From assembly GCF_900115925.1 (NCBI RefSeq), contig NZ_FOYF01000011.1:1-47845 (forward strand): 47,845 nt of DNA, read 5' to 3'. The stretch comes from Bacillus sp. cl95. GTDB taxonomy: Bacteria > Bacillota > Bacilli > Bacillales > Cytobacillaceae. The translations under genes and the position numbers were made by a program. Of the stretch, positions 13,921 to 26,969 are shown one piece after another. Under the pieces are notes generated by a model. The model was not told where the DNA came from and searched no databases. It was given only the letters and a program-made list of their open reading frames with translations. Each line of letters starts with the position of its first letter. Within the stretch, counting starts at the first letter, position 1.

Positions 13921-15108
13921 CTATTCAGTAATAGTTGCAACTACGCCAGCGCCTACAGTACGTCCACCCTCACGGATAGAGAACTTAGTACCTTCTTCGA
14001 TTGCAACTGGAGCGATAAGCTCAACAGTCATTTCGATGTTGTCACCAGGCATAACCATTTCTACGCCTTCTGGAAGGTTACAGATACCTGTAATGTCAGA
14101 AGTACGGAAATAGAATTGTGGACGGTAGTTAGTGAAGAATGGAGTATGACGTCCACCTTCTTCTTTAGAAAGAACATAAACTTCCGCTTTGAACTTTGTG
14201 TGTGGAGTGATTGATTTTGGCTTAGCCAAAACTTGTCCACGCTCGATCTCTTCACGAGATACACCACGAAGTAGAGCACCGATGTTGTCTCCAGCTTCTG
14301 CATAGTCAAGAAGTTTACGGAACATTTCTACACCTGTTACAGTAGTAGATTTAGGCTCTTCAGTGAAACCAACGATTTCAACTACGTCACCAACTTTAAC
14401 TACTCCACGCTCAACGCGTCCAGTAGCAACAGTTCCACGACCAGTGATTGAGAAAACGTCCTCAACTGGCATCATGAATGGCTTTTCAGTGTCACGAGCT
14501 GGAGTTGGGATGTACTCATCAACAGCGTTCATAAGTTCCATAACTTTCTCTTCCCAAGCAGCGTCGCCTTCTAGAGCTTTAAGAGCAGAACCTTTGATAA
14601 CTGGAGTGTCATCACCAGGGAACTCATATTCAGAAAGAAGGTCACGGATTTCCATTTCTACTAATTCAAGTAGTTCTTCGTCGTCTACCATGTCACACTT
14701 GTTCATGAATACAACAAGGTGAGGTACACCAACCTGACGAGAAAGAAGGATGTGCTCACGAGTTTGTGGCATTGGGCCGTCAGTTGCAGATACAACTAGG
14801 ATACCGCCGTCCATTTGTGCTGCACCAGTGATCATGTTCTTAACATAGTCAGCATGTCCTGGGCAGTCAACGTGTGCATAGTGACGAGTAGCAGTTTCGT
14901 ACTCAACGTGTGCAGTTGAGATTGTGATTCCACGCTCGCGCTCTTCTGGAGCAGCGTCGATTTGGTCATATCCTTTAGCTTCTGCTCCACCAGCTTTTGC
15001 AAGAACAGTAGTGATTGCAGCAGTTAAAGTAGTTTTACCATGGTCAACGTGACCAATTGTTCCGATGTTAACGTGTGGCTTTGAACGATCGAATTTAGCT
15101 TTTGCCAT
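13921..15108 (-). CDS. tuf: elongation factor Tu
   Basis: EF-Tu delivers aminoacyl-tRNA to the ribosomal A site in a GTP-dependent manner. The 395-residue product has the G1 loop GHVDHGKT at 19-26, DCPGHAD at 81-87 with catalytic His85, NKCD at 136-139 and SALKALEG, followed by two beta-barrel domains. It is the last gene of the str operon, separated from fusA by a 127-base interval that contains a promoter candidate and a large palindrome, and it is closed by a strong terminator. Only this one copy is in the window. Confidence 0.99.
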   Translation of the reverse strand: MAKAKFDRSKPHVNIGTIGHVDHGKTTLTAAITTVLAKAGGAEAKGYDQIDAAPEERERGITISTAHVEYETATRHYAHVDCPGHADYVKNMITGAAQMDGGILVVSATDGPMPQTREHILLSRQVGVPHLVVFMNKCDMVDDEELLELVEMEIRDLLSEYEFPGDDTPVIKGSALKALEGDAAWEEKVMELMNAVDEYIPTPARDTEKPFMMPVEDVFSITGRGTVATGRVERGVVKVGDVVEIVGFTEEPKSTTVTGVEMFRKLLDYAEAGDNIGALLRGVSREEIERGQVLAKPKSITPHTKFKAEVYVLSKEEGGRHTPFFTNYRPQFYFRTSDITGICNLPEGVEMVMPGDNIEMTVELIAPVAIEEGTKFSIREGGRTVGAGVVATITE

Positions 15109-15157
15109 TTGGAAAATCCTCCTTTGAATTGTAAAAGTTAAGTATTATCATATAGAA

Positions 15158-15185
15158 CTGTGAAATCAGTGCACTGATTTCACAG
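15158..15185 (-). repeat. perfect 28-base palindrome in the tuf leader
   Basis: The two 14-base halves, CTGTGAAATCAGTG and CACTGATTTCACAG, are exact reverse complements of each other with no spacer. No U-run follows on the minus strand, so it is a poor intrinsic terminator. It lies between the predicted tuf start site and the tuf start codon, and could be an RNA hairpin that protects or processes the message, or a site for a dimeric DNA-binding protein. Confidence 0.85.
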
Positions 15186-15206
15186 CTTCCATAGGTTACA
15201 TAAGTA

Positions 15207-15235
15207 GTTATACTTTATTAAAGGTTGAAAATCAA
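15207..15235 (-). promoter_or_regulatory. tuf promoter candidate
   Basis: The -35 TTGATT and -10 TATAAC are separated by 17 bases, directly against the fusA stop codon. It would give tuf an independent transcript, starting near 15200 and running through the palindrome. tuf is commonly made in excess over the rest of the str operon, which fits an internal promoter. Confidence 0.6.
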
Positions 15236-17314
15236 TTATTCACCTTTATTTTTTTTGATAATTTCTTCAGATACTGACTTTGGAACCTCTTCGTAGTGAT
15301 CGAAGTGCATTGAGAATACGCCACGACCTTGTGTGCTTGAACGTAATGCAGTTGCATAACCGAACATTTCAGAAAGTGGAACCATAGAACGTACAACTTG
15401 TGCGTTTCCACGTGCTTCCATTCCTTCTACACGTCCACGACGAGCAGTCAACATACCCATGATATCACCCATGTACTCTTCAGGGATGACAACTTCAACG
15501 CGCATCATCGGCTCAAGGATTACTGGGCTACATTTTGAAGCAGCATTCTTAAGTGCCATAGATGCAGCAATTTTGAACGCCATTTCACTAGAGTCAACAT
15601 CATGGTAAGAACCATCGAATAAGCGAGCTTTGATGTCTACTAACGGATAACCAGCAAGAACACCTCTGTCTAGAGAATCTTCAAGACCAGCTTGTACTGC
15701 AGGGATGTATTCACGTGGAACTACACCACCAACAATTCCGTTAACGAATTCGAAGCCTTTTCCTTCTTCATTTGGAGAGAACTCGATCCAAACGTGACCG
15801 TATTGTCCACGTCCACCTGATTGACGAGCAAATTTACCCTCAACCTGAGCAGAACTACGGAACGTTTCACGGTATGCAACCTGAGGTGCACCAACGTTTG
15901 CTTCAACTTTGAATTCGCGACGCATACGGTCGACGATGATATCTAAGTGAAGTTCACCCATACCCGCGATGATAACTTGTCCAGTTTCCTGGTCAGTGTG
16001 AGCGCGGAATGTAGGATCTTCCTCTTGAAGTTTTTGTAGAGCAGTAGTCATTTTATCTTGGTCAGCTTTTGATTTAGGCTCAACAGATAATTGGATTACT
16101 GGCTCTGGGAATTGCATAGACTCTAAGATAACAAGGTTTTTCTCATCACATAGAGTGTCACCTGTTGTTGTATCTTTCAAACCAACAGCAGCAGCGATAT
16201 CTCCAGCGTAAACTTGAGAAATCTCTTGACGGCTGTTTGCGTGCATTTGAAGGATACGTCCAACACGCTCACGCTTTCCTTTTGTAGAGTTCTGTACATA
16301 TGAACCTGAGCTCAATGTACCTGAATATACACGGAAGAATGTAAGCTTACCAACATAAGGGTCAGTCATAACTTTAAATGCAAGAGCTGAGAATGGCTCT
16401 TCATCGCTTGATTTACGCTCAACTTCTTCATCTGAATCCGGAAGTGTACCTTTGATTGCTGGTACATCTAATGGAGATGGAAGGAAGTCGATTACTGCAT
16501 CAAGCATTAACTGAACACCTTTGTTTTTGAATGCAGAACCACAGATTACTGGGAAGAATTCAACGTTAACAGTTCCTTTACGGATAGCAGCCACTAATTC
16601 TTCATTAGTGATTTCTTCTCCGCCAAGGTATTTTTCCATTAACTCTTCATCTAACTCAGCTGCCGCTTCAACTAACTTTTCGCGGTATTCTTCTGCTTGT
16701 TCCATATATTCTGCAGGGATGTCACGAACTTCGATATCAGTACCTAAGTCGTTACCGTAGAAAGTCGCTTTCATCTCGATCAAATCAATAATGCCTTCGA
16801 ACTGATCTTCAGCACCGATTGGTAGTTGGATCGGATGTGCGTTTGCTTGTAAACGGTCGTGAATCGTTTTTACAGAATATAAGAAGTCTGCACCGATTTT
16901 GTCCATTTTGTTTACGAATACTACACGTGGTACACCGTAAGTTGTTGCTTGACGCCAAACCGTTTCAGTTTGAGGTTCAACACCAGACTGTGCATCAAGT
17001 ACAGCTACTGCACCATCAAGTACACGAAGTGAACGTTCAACTTCAACAGTGAAGTCTACGTGTCCTGGTGTATCGATGATGTTAACGCGGTGACCTTTCC
17101 ATGAAGCAGTTGTAGCAGCGGAAGTGATTGTGATTCCGCGCTCTTGTTCCTGCTCCATCCAGTCCATTTGAGATGCACCTTCATGTGTTTCACCGATCTT
17201 GTGGATACGGCCAGTGTAATAAAGGACACGCTCAGTAGTTGTCGTTTTACCGGCATCAATGTGAGCCATGATACCGATATTACGAGTGTTGTCTAAGGAG
17301 AACTCTCTTGCCAT
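15236..17314 (-). CDS. fusA: elongation factor G
   Basis: EF-G is the GTPase that drives translocation and, with RRF, ribosome recycling. The 692-residue product has the G1 loop AHIDAGKT at 17-24, DTPGHVDF near 81, NKMDKIGAD near 135, and the domain IV and V sequences, ending [12 protein letters not shown]. Length is normal for the housekeeping form. It lies 48 bases after rpsG and precedes tuf. Confidence 0.99.
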   Translation of the reverse strand: MAREFSLDNTRNIGIMAHIDAGKTTTTERVLYYTGRIHKIGETHEGASQMDWMEQEQERGITITSAATTASWKGHRVNIIDTPGHVDFTVEVERSLRVLDGAVAVLDAQSGVEPQTETVWRQATTYGVPRVVFVNKMDKIGADFLYSVKTIHDRLQANAHPIQLPIGAEDQFEGIIDLIEMKATFYGNDLGTDIEVRDIPAEYMEQAEEYREKLVEAAAELDEELMEKYLGGEEITNEELVAAIRKGTVNVEFFPVICGSAFKNKGVQLMLDAVIDFLPSPLDVPAIKGTLPDSDEEVERKSSDEEPFSALAFKVMTDPYVGKLTFFRVYSGTLSSGSYVQNSTKGKRERVGRILQMHANSRQEISQVYAGDIAAAVGLKDTTTGDTLCDEKNLVILESMQFPEPVIQLSVEPKSKADQDKMTTALQKLQEEDPTFRAHTDQETGQVIIAGMGELHLDIIVDRMRREFKVEANVGAPQVAYRETFRSSAQVEGKFARQSGGRGQYGHVWIEFSPNEEGKGFEFVNGIVGGVVPREYIPAVQAGLEDSLDRGVLAGYPLVDIKARLFDGSYHDVDSSEMAFKIAASMALKNAASKCSPVILEPMMRVEVVIPEEYMGDIMGMLTARRGRVEGMEARGNAQVVRSMVPLSEMFGYATALRSSTQGRGVFSMHFDHYEEVPKSVSEEIIKKNKGE

Positions 17315-17362
17315 TGGGTCTTTCTCCTTTCTAGTATCAAGGTTTTAGTTTTTAAAATGATT

Positions 17363-17833
17363 CTACCAACGGTAGTGAGCAAACGCTTTGTTTGCTTCAG
17401 CCATTTTGTGAGTATCTTCACGTTTCTTAACAGATGCACCAGCATTGTTAGCTGCATCCATGATTTCGTTAGCTAGACGCTCTTCCATCGTCTTTTCACC
17501 GCGTTTGCGTGCATAGCTAACTAACCAACGAAGACCTAAAGTTGTACGGCGGTCAGGACGCACCTCAACTGGTACTTGATAGTTAGAACCACCTACACGG
17601 CGTGCTTTAACTTCAAGAACAGGCATGATGTTCTTAAGCGCTGCATCAAACACTTCCATTGGCTCTTTGCCAGTACGCTCGCGAATAGTATCAAACGCTG
17701 CATACAGGATTGCTTGTGATTTACCTCTTTTGCCGTCTTCCATCATCTTGTTGATAAGACGAGAAACTAGCTTTGAGTTATATAACGGATCTGGTAATAC
17801 GTCTCTTTTTGCTACAGGACCTTTACGTGGCAT
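17363..17833 (-). CDS. rpsG: 30S ribosomal protein S7
   Basis: S7 nucleates assembly of the 30S head and lines the E site. The 156-residue product starts [20 protein letters not shown] and ends in KAFAHYRW. The frame extends six codons further upstream, but those codons cover the AGGAGG site, so the ATG at 17833 is preferred. It lies between rpsL and fusA. Confidence 0.98.
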   Translation of the reverse strand: MPRKGPVAKRDVLPDPLYNSKLVSRLINKMMEDGKRGKSQAILYAAFDTIRERTGKEPMEVFDAALKNIMPVLEVKARRVGGSNYQVPVEVRPDRRTTLGLRWLVSYARKRGEKTMEERLANEIMDAANNAGASVKKREDTHKMAEANKAFAHYRW

Positions 17834-17872
17834 GTTTGTTCCTCCTTTCAATGAAGCTACTATTTAATAGAA

Positions 17873-18648
<776 letters not shown>

Positions 18649-18688
18649 AAATCATATCCTCCAAAGTATCAATAGGAGCACCTTTGCT

Positions 18689-18717
18689 ATAGTAACATCC
18701 TAGAAAGATGATGTCAA
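18689..18717 (-). promoter_or_regulatory. str operon promoter
   Basis: A consensus -35 TTGACA and a -10 TACTAT with a TGn extension are separated by 17 bases. Predicted start is near 18682, about 35 bases before ybxF. It follows immediately after the rpoBC terminator and drives ybxF-rpsL-rpsG-fusA-tuf. Confidence 0.85.
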
Positions 18718-18743
18718 CTAATCATTCAACTTTTTTATAAAAC

Positions 18744-18774
18744 GGCACTTGGTAAGTCTCCCCAACCAAGTGCC
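18744..18774 (-). terminator. intrinsic terminator after rpoC
   Basis: A perfect 10-base stem, GGCACTTGGT with ACCAAGTGCC, closes an 11-base loop and is followed on the minus strand by GTTTTAT. It lies 13 bases past the rpoC stop codon and separates rpoBC from the str operon. Confidence 0.88.
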
Positions 18775-18786
18775 ATAATTGTTTAA

Positions 18787-21700
18787 TTAGTCGATTGTAA
18801 CCATTTCATCAGTGGCTTCGCTTTTAAGAATTGGCTCTGCTTTACGGTATCTCTGCATACCTGTACCAGCTGGAACAAGTTTACCGATGATAACATTTTC
18901 TTTCAAGCCGAGTAATTCATCGCGCTTACCTTTGATGGCTGCATCTGTAAGAACTCTTGTCGTCTCCTGGAAGGAAGCTGCTGACAAGAATGAATCAGTT
19001 TCAAGAGATGCTTTTGTGATACCAAGTAGAACCGGACGACCTGTTGCAGGCAAGTTCCCTTTCATTAACGCTTTTTCATTCGCATCAGTGAATTGGTGGA
19101 TATCAAGAAGCATACCAGGGAGTACATCTGTTTCACCAGCATCAATGACACGCACTTTACGAAGCATTTGACGGACCATTACCTCGATATGCTTATCACC
19201 GATCTCAACGCCCTGCATACGGTATACTTTTTGAACTTCTTTCAACAAGTATTCCTGAACTGCTGTAACATCTCTTACTTTTAATAGTTCCTTCGGATCG
19301 ATTGAACCATCAGTAAGTTCTTGACCACGAGTAACTTGATCATTCACAGCCACTTTCAGACGAGCTGTATATGGAGCTGTGTAAGTTCTAGTTTCAAGTT
19401 CACCTTGAACCACGATTTCCTGCTGGCGATCCTTACCTTCATTGATACCGACAATGATGCCACCAAATTCAGTAATAACCGCTTGACCTTTAGGGTTACG
19501 TGCTTCAAAGATCTCCTGGATACGAGGTAAACCTTGAGTGATGTCATCTCCGGCAACCCCACCTGTATGGAATGTACGCATCGTTAACTGAGTTCCAGGT
19601 TCACCGATTGATTGTGCAGCAATGATTCCCACTGCCTCGCCAACTTCAACCTCTTGACCTGTAGCAAGGTTACGTCCGTAACACTTCTTACATACGCCGT
19701 GACGTGTATTACAAGTGAATGCTGAACGGATAACAACTTGTTCAATGTTTGCTTCAGTAATCTCAACAGCAAGATCTTCTGTAATCAATTCGTTTTCTTT
19801 TACGATGATCGCACCTGTTTCAGGATGCTTGATATTTCTTCTTGCATAACGTCCGATTAAACGCTCTTCAAGAGGTTCAATAACTTCAGTTCCCTCTTTT
19901 AATGAAGTGATAACAAGTCCACGGTCAGTTCCACAGTCGTTATCACGGATGATAACATCCTGTGCAACGTCTACAAGACGACGAGTCAGGTAACCTGAGT
20001 CAGCTGTCTTAAGTGCTGTATCGGCAAGACCTTTACGCGCACCGTGAGTAGAGATGAAGTATTCCAATACCGTTAGACCTTCACGGAAACTTGATTTGAT
20101 CGGTAACTCGATAATACGTCCAGCCGGGTTGGCCATTAGTCCACGCATACCTGCTAACTGTGTAAAGTTAGATGCGTTACCACGGGCACCTGAATCAGAC
20201 ATCATGAAAATCGGGTTCGATTTATTCAAGGATTTCATCAATAGGCCTTGGATTGTATCCTTAGCAGCACTCCAGATAGAAATAACGCGATCATAGCGCT
20301 CTTCTTCGGTAATTAAACCGCGCCGGAATTGCTTTAATACATTATCTACCTTGATTTGAGCTTCTTTTAGGATTTCTTGTTTCTCAGGTAATACTACGAT
20401 GTCAGATACACCAACAGTGATACCAGCTTTAGTTGAATGTTTGAACCCAAGGTCCTTCATGCGGTCAAGCATTTTAGATGTTTCAGTGATTTTGAAACGT
20501 TTAAATACTTCTGCGATGATGTTTCCTAGAATTTTTTTCTTAAATGGCTCGATAAGAGGCATTTCCTTAATTCTAGCCGTTACATCTTCGCCTTTTTCTA
20601 CAAAATATTTAGCCGGCGTTTCGACTTCAAGATTGTACTTTGTAGGCTCATTGATGTAAGGGAATGTTTTCGGAAGTATTTCATTAAAAATAAGCTTACC
20701 AACTGTTGTGATTAACAACTTGTTGTTTTGCTCTTCCGTAAACGTTTCGTTTCCAAGAGAACCAGCATTTACAGCTACTCTTGTGTGCATGTGAACATAT
20801 CCATTTTGATATGCAATCAATGCTTCGTTTGTATCTTTGAAGATCATACCTTCGCCTACAGCATTCTCTCTTTCCAAAGTAAGGTAGTAGTTACCTAAAA
20901 CCATATCCTGGGAAGGAGTAACAACTGGTTTTCCATCCTTAGGGTTAAGGATGTTTTGAGCAGCTAGCATGAGCAATCTTGCTTCCGCCTGAGCTTCAGC
21001 AGAAAGCGGAACGTGAACCGCCATTTGGTCACCGTCAAAGTCAGCGTTGTATGCCGTACATACAAGTGGGTGAAGACGGATCGCACGACCTTCAACCAAT
21101 GTTGGTTCGAATGCCTGGATACCAAGTCTGTGAAGAGTCGGTGCACGGTTAAGCAGTACCGGATGCTCTCTGATGACGTCTTCTAAGACATCCCATACTT
21201 CCGGTGAAACTCTCTCTATTTTACGTTTTGCAGATTTAATGTTATGAGCTAATCCTTTGCCAACAAGTTCTTTCATAACGAAAGGCTTGAATAGCTCAAG
21301 AGCCATTTCTTTTGGAAGTCCACATTGATACATCTTTAAGTTTGGTCCTACAACGATAACCGAACGTCCAGAGTAGTCAACACGTTTTCCTAGTAAGTTT
21401 TGACGGAAACGACCTTGTTTCCCTTTCAACATATGTGAAAGTGATTTTAACGGACGGTTTCCTGGACCTGTTACAGGACGGCCACGACGACCATTGTCAA
21501 TCAAAGCGTCTACTGCTTCCTGAAGCATACGCTTTTCATTTTGAACGATGATACTTGGCGCACCAAGGTCTAATAATCGCTTTAAGCGATTATTACGGTT
21601 GATTACACGGCGGTATAAATCGTTCAAGTCAGAAGTAGCAAATCTTCCACCATCAAGTTGTACCATCGGACGAAGTTCCGGCGGGATAACAGGCAGTACA

Positions 21701-22386
21701 TCAAGGATCATCCATGAAGGCTCATTACCAGAACCTCTGAATGCTTCAAGCACTTCAAGACGTTTAATCGCACGAGTACGACGTTGTCCTTGTGCCGTCT
21801 TTAATTCTTCTTTTAAAGCTTCAACGTCCTTGTTTAGATCGATATCTGAAAGCAACTTTTTAATTGCTTCAGCACCCATTGCAGCCTGAAACTTATTGCC
21901 GTACTTGTCTCGGTATGCACGGTATTCTTTTTCAGAAAGCAATTGTTTCTTTTCAAGTGCAGTATCGCCAGATTCCGTTACTACATATGAAGCGAAATAG
22001 ATTACTTCTTCTAAAGCCCTTGGGGACATGTCAAGGACAAGTCCCATACGGCTTGGAATACCTTTGAAATACCATATGTGAGAAACAGGAGCAGCTAGCT
22101 CGATATGACCCATACGTTCACGACGAACTTTTGCACGAGTGACTTCTACTCCACATCGATCACAGACAACACCTTTGTAACGAACACGTTTATATTTACC
22201 GCAATGACATTCCCAGTCTTTTTGCGGACCAAAGATTCTTTCGCAGAACAAACCGTCTTTTTCCGGTTTTAACGTACGATAGTTGATTGTTTCTGGCTTT
22301 TTCACTTCTCCGAAAGACCAAGAACGAATCTTATCCGGTGAAGCAAGGCCGATCTTCATAAACTCAAAATTATTAACATCCAGCAA
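18787..22386 (-). CDS. rpoC: DNA-directed RNA polymerase subunit beta'
   Basis: Beta' carries the catalytic magnesium of RNA polymerase. The 1199-residue product has the N-terminal zinc site with Cys60, Cys62, Cys75 and Cys78, the catalytic NADFDGDQM motif near residue 450, the trigger-loop region [18 protein letters not shown], and the second zinc cluster around [11 protein letters not shown]. There are no large lineage insertions, as expected for Firmicutes. It follows rpoB by 42 bases and ends just before a strong terminator. Confidence 0.99.
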   Translation of the reverse strand: MLDVNNFEFMKIGLASPDKIRSWSFGEVKKPETINYRTLKPEKDGLFCERIFGPQKDWECHCGKYKRVRYKGVVCDRCGVEVTRAKVRRERMGHIELAAPVSHIWYFKGIPSRMGLVLDMSPRALEEVIYFASYVVTESGDTALEKKQLLSEKEYRAYRDKYGNKFQAAMGAEAIKKLLSDIDLNKDVEALKEELKTAQGQRRTRAIKRLEVLEAFRGSGNEPSWMILDVLPVIPPELRPMVQLDGGRFATSDLNDLYRRVINRNNRLKRLLDLGAPSIIVQNEKRMLQEAVDALIDNGRRGRPVTGPGNRPLKSLSHMLKGKQGRFRQNLLGKRVDYSGRSVIVVGPNLKMYQCGLPKEMALELFKPFVMKELVGKGLAHNIKSAKRKIERVSPEVWDVLEDVIREHPVLLNRAPTLHRLGIQAFEPTLVEGRAIRLHPLVCTAYNADFDGDQMAVHVPLSAEAQAEARLLMLAAQNILNPKDGKPVVTPSQDMVLGNYYLTLERENAVGEGMIFKDTNEALIAYQNGYVHMHTRVAVNAGSLGNETFTEEQNNKLLITTVGKLIFNEILPKTFPYINEPTKYNLEVETPAKYFVEKGEDVTARIKEMPLIEPFKKKILGNIIAEVFKRFKITETSKMLDRMKDLGFKHSTKAGITVGVSDIVVLPEKQEILKEAQIKVDNVLKQFRRGLITEEERYDRVISIWSAAKDTIQGLLMKSLNKSNPIFMMSDSGARGNASNFTQLAGMRGLMANPAGRIIELPIKSSFREGLTVLEYFISTHGARKGLADTALKTADSGYLTRRLVDVAQDVIIRDNDCGTDRGLVITSLKEGTEVIEPLEERLIGRYARRNIKHPETGAIIVKENELITEDLAVEITEANIEQVVIRSAFTCNTRHGVCKKCYGRNLATGQEVEVGEAVGIIAAQSIGEPGTQLTMRTFHTGGVAGDDITQGLPRIQEIFEARNPKGQAVITEFGGIIVGINEGKDRQQEIVVQGELETRTYTAPYTARLKVAVNDQVTRGQELTDGSIDPKELLKVRDVTAVQEYLLKEVQKVYRMQGVEIGDKHIEVMVRQMLRKVRVIDAGETDVLPGMLLDIHQFTDANEKALMKGNLPATGRPVLLGITKASLETDSFLSAASFQETTRVLTDAAIKGKRDELLGLKENVIIGKLVPAGTGMQRYRKAEPILKSEATDEMVTID

Positions 22387-22428
22387 GGGGCCTACCTCCC
22401 TTTCGATCTCCAGGTTTTACCCTTATTG

Positions 22429-25400
22429 CTACTCTTTAGTGCCTACGATTTCAGACTCCAAATTTTGCGGTTCAGGAGCAATTGTTAAAGTATCTGATTG
22501 TTGCATGTCATCATCGTCTTCCGTATCACGCATCTCAATTTCCTGCTCATCGCCAGAAAGGATCTTAACATCCATACCTAAGCTTTGAAGTTCTTTGATT
22601 AATACTTTGAAAGATTCAGGAACACCAGGTTCTGGTACGTTTTCACCTTTTACGATTGCTTCGTACGTTTTCACACGGCCGACAACATCATCAGACTTGA
22701 CAGTAAGAATTTCCTGTAGCGTATAGGCTGCTCCATAAGCTTCAAGCGCCCAAACTTCCATTTCACCGAAACGCTGACCACCAAATTGAGCTTTACCTCC
22801 AAGTGGTTGTTGCGTAACTAATGAGTATGGTCCAGTTGAACGAGCATGTAGTTTATCATCAACCATATGCGCAAGTTTAATCATATACATAACACCGACA
22901 GATACACGGTTATCAAACGGTTCACCTGAGCGTCCATCATATAAAACAGTCTTAGCGTCATTTGCCATTCCTGCTTCTGCAATTGTTCCCCAAACGTCTT
23001 CCTCACGCGCTCCATCGAATACAGGAGAAGCAACATGAATTCCAAGGTAACGAGCAGCCATACCTAAGTGAAGCTCAAGCACCTGTCCAATGTTCATACG
23101 TGAAGGTACACCTAGAGGGTTAAGCATGATGTCAACCGGTGTTCCATCTGGCAAGTAAGGCATGTCTTCTTCAGGTAAAATACGTGAGATTACACCCTTA
23201 TTACCATGTCGTCCGGCCATTTTATCGCCTTCAGAGATTTTACGTTTTTGTACGATGTAAACACGAACAAGTTGGTTTACACCTGGTGGCAATTCATCGC
23301 CATCTTCACGGTTAAAGACTTTAACGTCAAGAACAATACCGCCGCCTCCGTGAGGAACACGAAGTGATGTATCACGAACTTCACGCGCTTTTTCACCGAA
23401 GATTGCATGTAATAGACGTTCTTCAGCAGTAAGCTCCGTAACACCCTTAGGCGTAACTTTACCTACAAGTAAATCACCGTCTTTTACTTCCGCACCTGTA
23501 CGGATAATTCCACGCTCATCCAAGTTACGTAGAGCATCTTCACCCACGTTTGGAATATCACGCGTGATTTCTTCAGGTCCTAGTTTAGTATCACGGGACT
23601 CTGACTCATATTCTTCAATATGGATAGATGTATAAACATCATCTTTTACAAGGCGTTCACTCATGATGATGGCATCCTCATAGTTGTAGCCATCCCAAGT
23701 CATGAATGCAACAAGGACGTTACGTCCAAGAGCAAGTTCCCCTAATTCCATAGAAGGACCGTCAGCCAAAATTTCACCTTTTGTTACGTGATTTCCAACT
23801 GCAACAATCGGACGTTGGTTATAACAAGTTCCTTGGTTAGAACGGATGAACTTCTGCATTCTGTACTTATCAAGGTTTCCTTTAACTTGTTGACCGTCTA
23901 CCTCAGTAATACGGCGAACCCACACTTCACGGGCTTCGACGTGTTCAACAATACCTTCGTGCTTACAGATTACTGCAGCACCAGAGTCTTTTCCTGAAAC
24001 GTATTCCATACCAGTACCAACTCTTGGAGCCTCAGGCTGCATAAGTGGAACTGCTTGACGTTGCATGTTCGCTCCCATTAGGGCACGGTTGGAGTCATCG
24101 TTTTCCAAGAAAGGAATACAAGCTGTCGCAGCAGATACAACCTGTTTTGGTGAAACGTCCATGTAGTCAATACGTTCACGTGGTACAACAGTGTTTTCCC
24201 CACGGAAACGTGCAACAATATCATTATCCAAGAATGCTCCGTCTTCACCTAAACGCGCATTTGCCTGAGCAACAACGTATAGGTCTTCTTCATCGGCTGT
24301 TAGGTAGTCGATACGGCTCGTGACCTTTCCTGTTTCAGAATCAATTCTACGATAAGGTGTTTCAATGAAACCGAAACGATTTACCTTCGCAAATGATGAA
24401 AGGGAGTTGATCAAACCGATGTTCGGACCTTCCGGCGTTTCAATTGGACACATACGGCCATAGTGGGAATAGTGAACGTCACGTACTTCAAAGCCTGCGC
24501 GCTCACGCGTTAAACCACCAGGTCCTAATGCAGATAGACGACGTTTGTGCGTCAATTCTGCAAGTGGATTCGTTTGATCCATGAACTGAGAAAGCTGTGA
24601 GCTTCCGAAGAACTCTTTAATAGATGCAATAACAGGACGAATATTGATTAACTGTTGCGGTGTAATCGTTGCAGTATCCTGAATGGACATTCTTTCACGA
24701 ACAACACGCTCCATACGAGATAAACCGATACGGAATTGGTTTTGCAACAATTCACCAACAGAACGAAGACGTCTGTTTCCTAAGTGATCGATATCGTCTG
24801 TATCACCAACACCATGCAATAAGTTAAAGAAATAACTGATAGATGCAATAATGTCGGCAGGAGTAATATTCTTAACTTGTTCAACAACATAAGCGTTGCC
24901 GATAACATTTATAACTTTTTCATTTTCATCATTAGGTGCATAGATTTTAATACCTTGAAGAAGGATTTCCTCTTCTACTACACCACCTGCTGGATGGAAG
25001 TTTCTGAAGTTAATATTCTTTTCAAGAGCTGGAATGATACGATCAAGGTTACGTCGATCAAGCACAGTTCCTTTTTCTGCGATGATTTCGCCTGTTTCTG
25101 GATCAGCAAGCGTTTCTGCAAGACGCTGACCGAACAAACGGTTTTTAATATGAAGCTTTTTGTTGATTTTATAACGACCAACATTCGCTAAGTCATAGCG
25201 TTTTGGATCAAAGAATCTTGAAACCAATAGACTCTTAGCGTTATCTACTGTTGGTGGCTCACCTGGACGTAGACGCTCATAAATTTCCAGAAGTGCTTTT
25301 TCCACACTTTCTGTGTTGTCTTTCTCAAGCGTGTTACGAATATATTCGTTGTCCCCAATCAAATCGATGATTTCTTGATCAGAGCCGAACCCTAGGGCAC

Positions 25401-25989
25401 GCAAAAGAACCGTAACGGGCAGTTTCCGAGTACGATCGATTCTGACATATACGACATCCTTGGCATCTGTTTCATACTCAAGCCAAGCGCCGCGATTCGG
25501 GATAACTGTAGCTCCAAATCCCTTTTTGCCGTTTTTATCAACCTTACCGCTATAATATACGCTCGGAGAACGCACTAACTGAGATACGATAACACGTTCA
25601 GCACCATTTATTACAAAAGTGCCTGTTTCTGTCATAAGCGGGAAATCGCCCATAAATACATCCTGGTCTTTAACTTCACCAGTTTCTTTGTTCACAAGAC
25701 GTACTTTTACTCGCAATGGAGCAGAATAAGTAACATCTCGCTCTTTCGTTTCTTCTACGGCATACTTTGGTTCGCCAAGGCTGTAATCAATAAATTCTAG
25801 AGATAGGTTACCAGTAAAGTCTTCAATCGGTGAAATATCTTGGAACATTTCACGCAATCCCTCATCAAGAAACCATTGATAAGAAGAGGTTTGGATTTCA
25901 ATTAAATTTGGTAATTCTAAAACTTCACTGATTCGCGCGTAACTTCTTCGTTGGCGGTGTCGTCCATACTGAACTAGTTGACCTGTCAA
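22429..25989 (-). CDS. rpoB: DNA-directed RNA polymerase subunit beta
   Basis: Beta forms one pincer of RNA polymerase and contains the rifampicin pocket. The product is about 1186 residues. The pocket segment with [12 protein letters not shown] and [11 protein letters not shown] has the wild-type residues, so rifampicin sensitivity is expected. The C-terminus is a short acidic tail, variable in Bacilli. I choose the TTG at 25989, eight bases after a GAGGGG site and matching the B. subtilis start; the GTG three codons earlier lies too close to that site. A promoter and a leader of about 200 bases precede it. Confidence 0.98.
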   Translation of the reverse strand: MTGQLVQYGRHRQRRSYARISEVLELPNLIEIQTSSYQWFLDEGLREMFQDISPIEDFTGNLSLEFIDYSLGEPKYAVEETKERDVTYSAPLRVKVRLVNKETGEVKDQDVFMGDFPLMTETGTFVINGAERVIVSQLVRSPSVYYSGKVDKNGKKGFGATVIPNRGAWLEYETDAKDVVYVRIDRTRKLPVTVLLRALGFGSDQEIIDLIGDNEYIRNTLEKDNTESVEKALLEIYERLRPGEPPTVDNAKSLLVSRFFDPKRYDLANVGRYKINKKLHIKNRLFGQRLAETLADPETGEIIAEKGTVLDRRNLDRIIPALEKNINFRNFHPAGGVVEEEILLQGIKIYAPNDENEKVINVIGNAYVVEQVKNITPADIIASISYFFNLLHGVGDTDDIDHLGNRRLRSVGELLQNQFRIGLSRMERVVRERMSIQDTATITPQQLINIRPVIASIKEFFGSSQLSQFMDQTNPLAELTHKRRLSALGPGGLTRERAGFEVRDVHYSHYGRMCPIETPEGPNIGLINSLSSFAKVNRFGFIETPYRRIDSETGKVTSRIDYLTADEEDLYVVAQANARLGEDGAFLDNDIVARFRGENTVVPRERIDYMDVSPKQVVSAATACIPFLENDDSNRALMGANMQRQAVPLMQPEAPRVGTGMEYVSGKDSGAAVICKHEGIVEHVEAREVWVRRITEVDGQQVKGNLDKYRMQKFIRSNQGTCYNQRPIVAVGNHVTKGEILADGPSMELGELALGRNVLVAFMTWDGYNYEDAIIMSERLVKDDVYTSIHIEEYESESRDTKLGPEEITRDIPNVGEDALRNLDERGIIRTGAEVKDGDLLVGKVTPKGVTELTAEERLLHAIFGEKAREVRDTSLRVPHGGGGIVLDVKVFNREDGDELPPGVNQLVRVYIVQKRKISEGDKMAGRHGNKGVISRILPEEDMPYLPDGTPVDIMLNPLGVPSRMNIGQVLELHLGMAARYLGIHVASPVFDGAREEDVWGTIAEAGMANDAKTVLYDGRSGEPFDNRVSVGVMYMIKLAHMVDDKLHARSTGPYSLVTQQPLGGKAQFGGQRFGEMEVWALEAYGAAYTLQEILTVKSDDVVGRVKTYEAIVKGENVPEPGVPESFKVLIKELQSLGMDVKILSGDEQEIEMRDTEDDDDMQQSDTLTIAPEPQNLESEIVGTKE

Positions 25990-26205
25990 CTGATTCACCC
26001 CTCAAATCAAGCGTTATATTGGATCTCACGAAAGAAATTTCTTCCTTTCATAAGACAAAAAGAAAAAGGGTTTTTTTACTCAAAAACCACATTTTCACAT
26101 TTTGAACTATTATTTTGTCATCTTTTCCGTTTAAACCCATTTTTATACAATGTTTTTTACACTTATGTAGGAATAATCCGGAAAATATTATGTTGGCATT
26201 TTATA

Positions 26206-26234
26206 ATATTAACATATTGACAATTGGCAGTCAA
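26206..26234 (-). promoter_or_regulatory. rpoB promoter
   Basis: The -35 TTGACT and the -10 TAATAT with a TGn extension are separated by 17 bases. The -35 abuts the end of ybxB. Predicted start is near 26199, leaving a leader of about 210 bases before rpoB that is AT-rich, with a run of A followed by CCC and pyrimidines but no clear terminator. Confidence 0.7.
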
Positions 26235-26235
26235 A

Positions 26236-26835
26236 TTATTTTATAGCCTTGATGACAAAATACCCTTTACTTTTATCAACAACTTCTACTTCGCAAAAAA
26301 GGCTATTCAGCTTCTCCACAGCAGAAGGTGCTCCTTGTTTCTTCTGAATGACAACCCACAGTTCCCCTGCACTCGCAAGAGCTTCGTGACTTTGTTCGAA
26401 AATTTCATGAACCGTTTGCTTTCCAGCACGGATCGGCGGATTTGTTAGGATCGCCGCAAAGCCTTTTTCTTCAACTCCGGTTAGTCGATCGCTTTCGTAA
26501 ATCTTCACATTCGAGATTTGGTTTGAATGTGCATTTTCTTTTGCAAGACTTAACGCACGTTCATTCACATCAACCATGTGCAATGTGCGATCTTCATAAT
26601 GTTTTGCTAACGAAAGACCAATCGGCCCATAGCCACACCCAACATCAAGAATCGGCCCATCCAAATTCGGCAGTTCAAAAGCTTCTATTAGAAGTCTTGA
26701 GCCAAAATCCACTTCTTTTTTCGAGAACACACCATTGTCAGTCTTAAAACGCAATGTATGATCTTTTAATGTGAAACTCCAAAATTTCGGGTCACTATCA
26801 ACCTTCTGAGTTCGTGAATAATAATGCTCAGCCAT
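26236..26835 (-). CDS. ybxB: RsmC-type class I methyltransferase YbxB
   Basis: This 199-residue protein is a SAM-dependent methyltransferase of the RsmC/RlmG type, which modify guanines in rRNA. It has the SAM motif ILDVGCGYGPIGLSLA near residues 78-93, the acidic MVDVNERAL strand and the ILTNPPIRAGK motif typical of N2-guanine methyltransferases. It lacks the extra N-terminal domain of E. coli RsmC. It sits between the rplJL terminator and rpoB, its place in B. subtilis. The exact target base cannot be deduced. Confidence 0.9.
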   Translation of the reverse strand: MAEHYYSRTQKVDSDPKFWSFTLKDHTLRFKTDNGVFSKKEVDFGSRLLIEAFELPNLDGPILDVGCGYGPIGLSLAKHYEDRTLHMVDVNERALSLAKENAHSNQISNVKIYESDRLTGVEEKGFAAILTNPPIRAGKQTVHEIFEQSHEALASAGELWVVIQKKQGAPSAVEKLNSLFCEVEVVDKSKGYFVIKAIK

Positions 26836-26930
26836 TACTTCATCTCCTAGAAAAGCTTAGAGCGCCGACCTCTCGACACTCCGAGCCAGATACAAATCTA
26901 ACTCTGAAGCAAAGATATTTTTATAGTCAA

Positions 26931-26959
26931 AAAAAGCCCGCTTATACAGCGAGCTTTTT
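26931..26959 (-). terminator. intrinsic terminator after rplL
   Basis: A 12-base stem (AAAAAGCTCGCT with AGCGGGCTTTTT, one G-U pair) and a 5-base loop are followed by T residues on the minus strand. It lies about 10 bases past the rplL stop and should reduce read-through from the highly transcribed rplJL genes into ybxB-rpoB. Confidence 0.9.
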
Positions 26960-26969
26960 AATAGTTAGA

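Noticed and set aside
22429-25989. Possible rifampicin-resistance change in rpoB
   Set aside because: The rifampicin-pocket residues in [12 protein letters not shown] and [11 protein letters not shown] are the wild-type ones.
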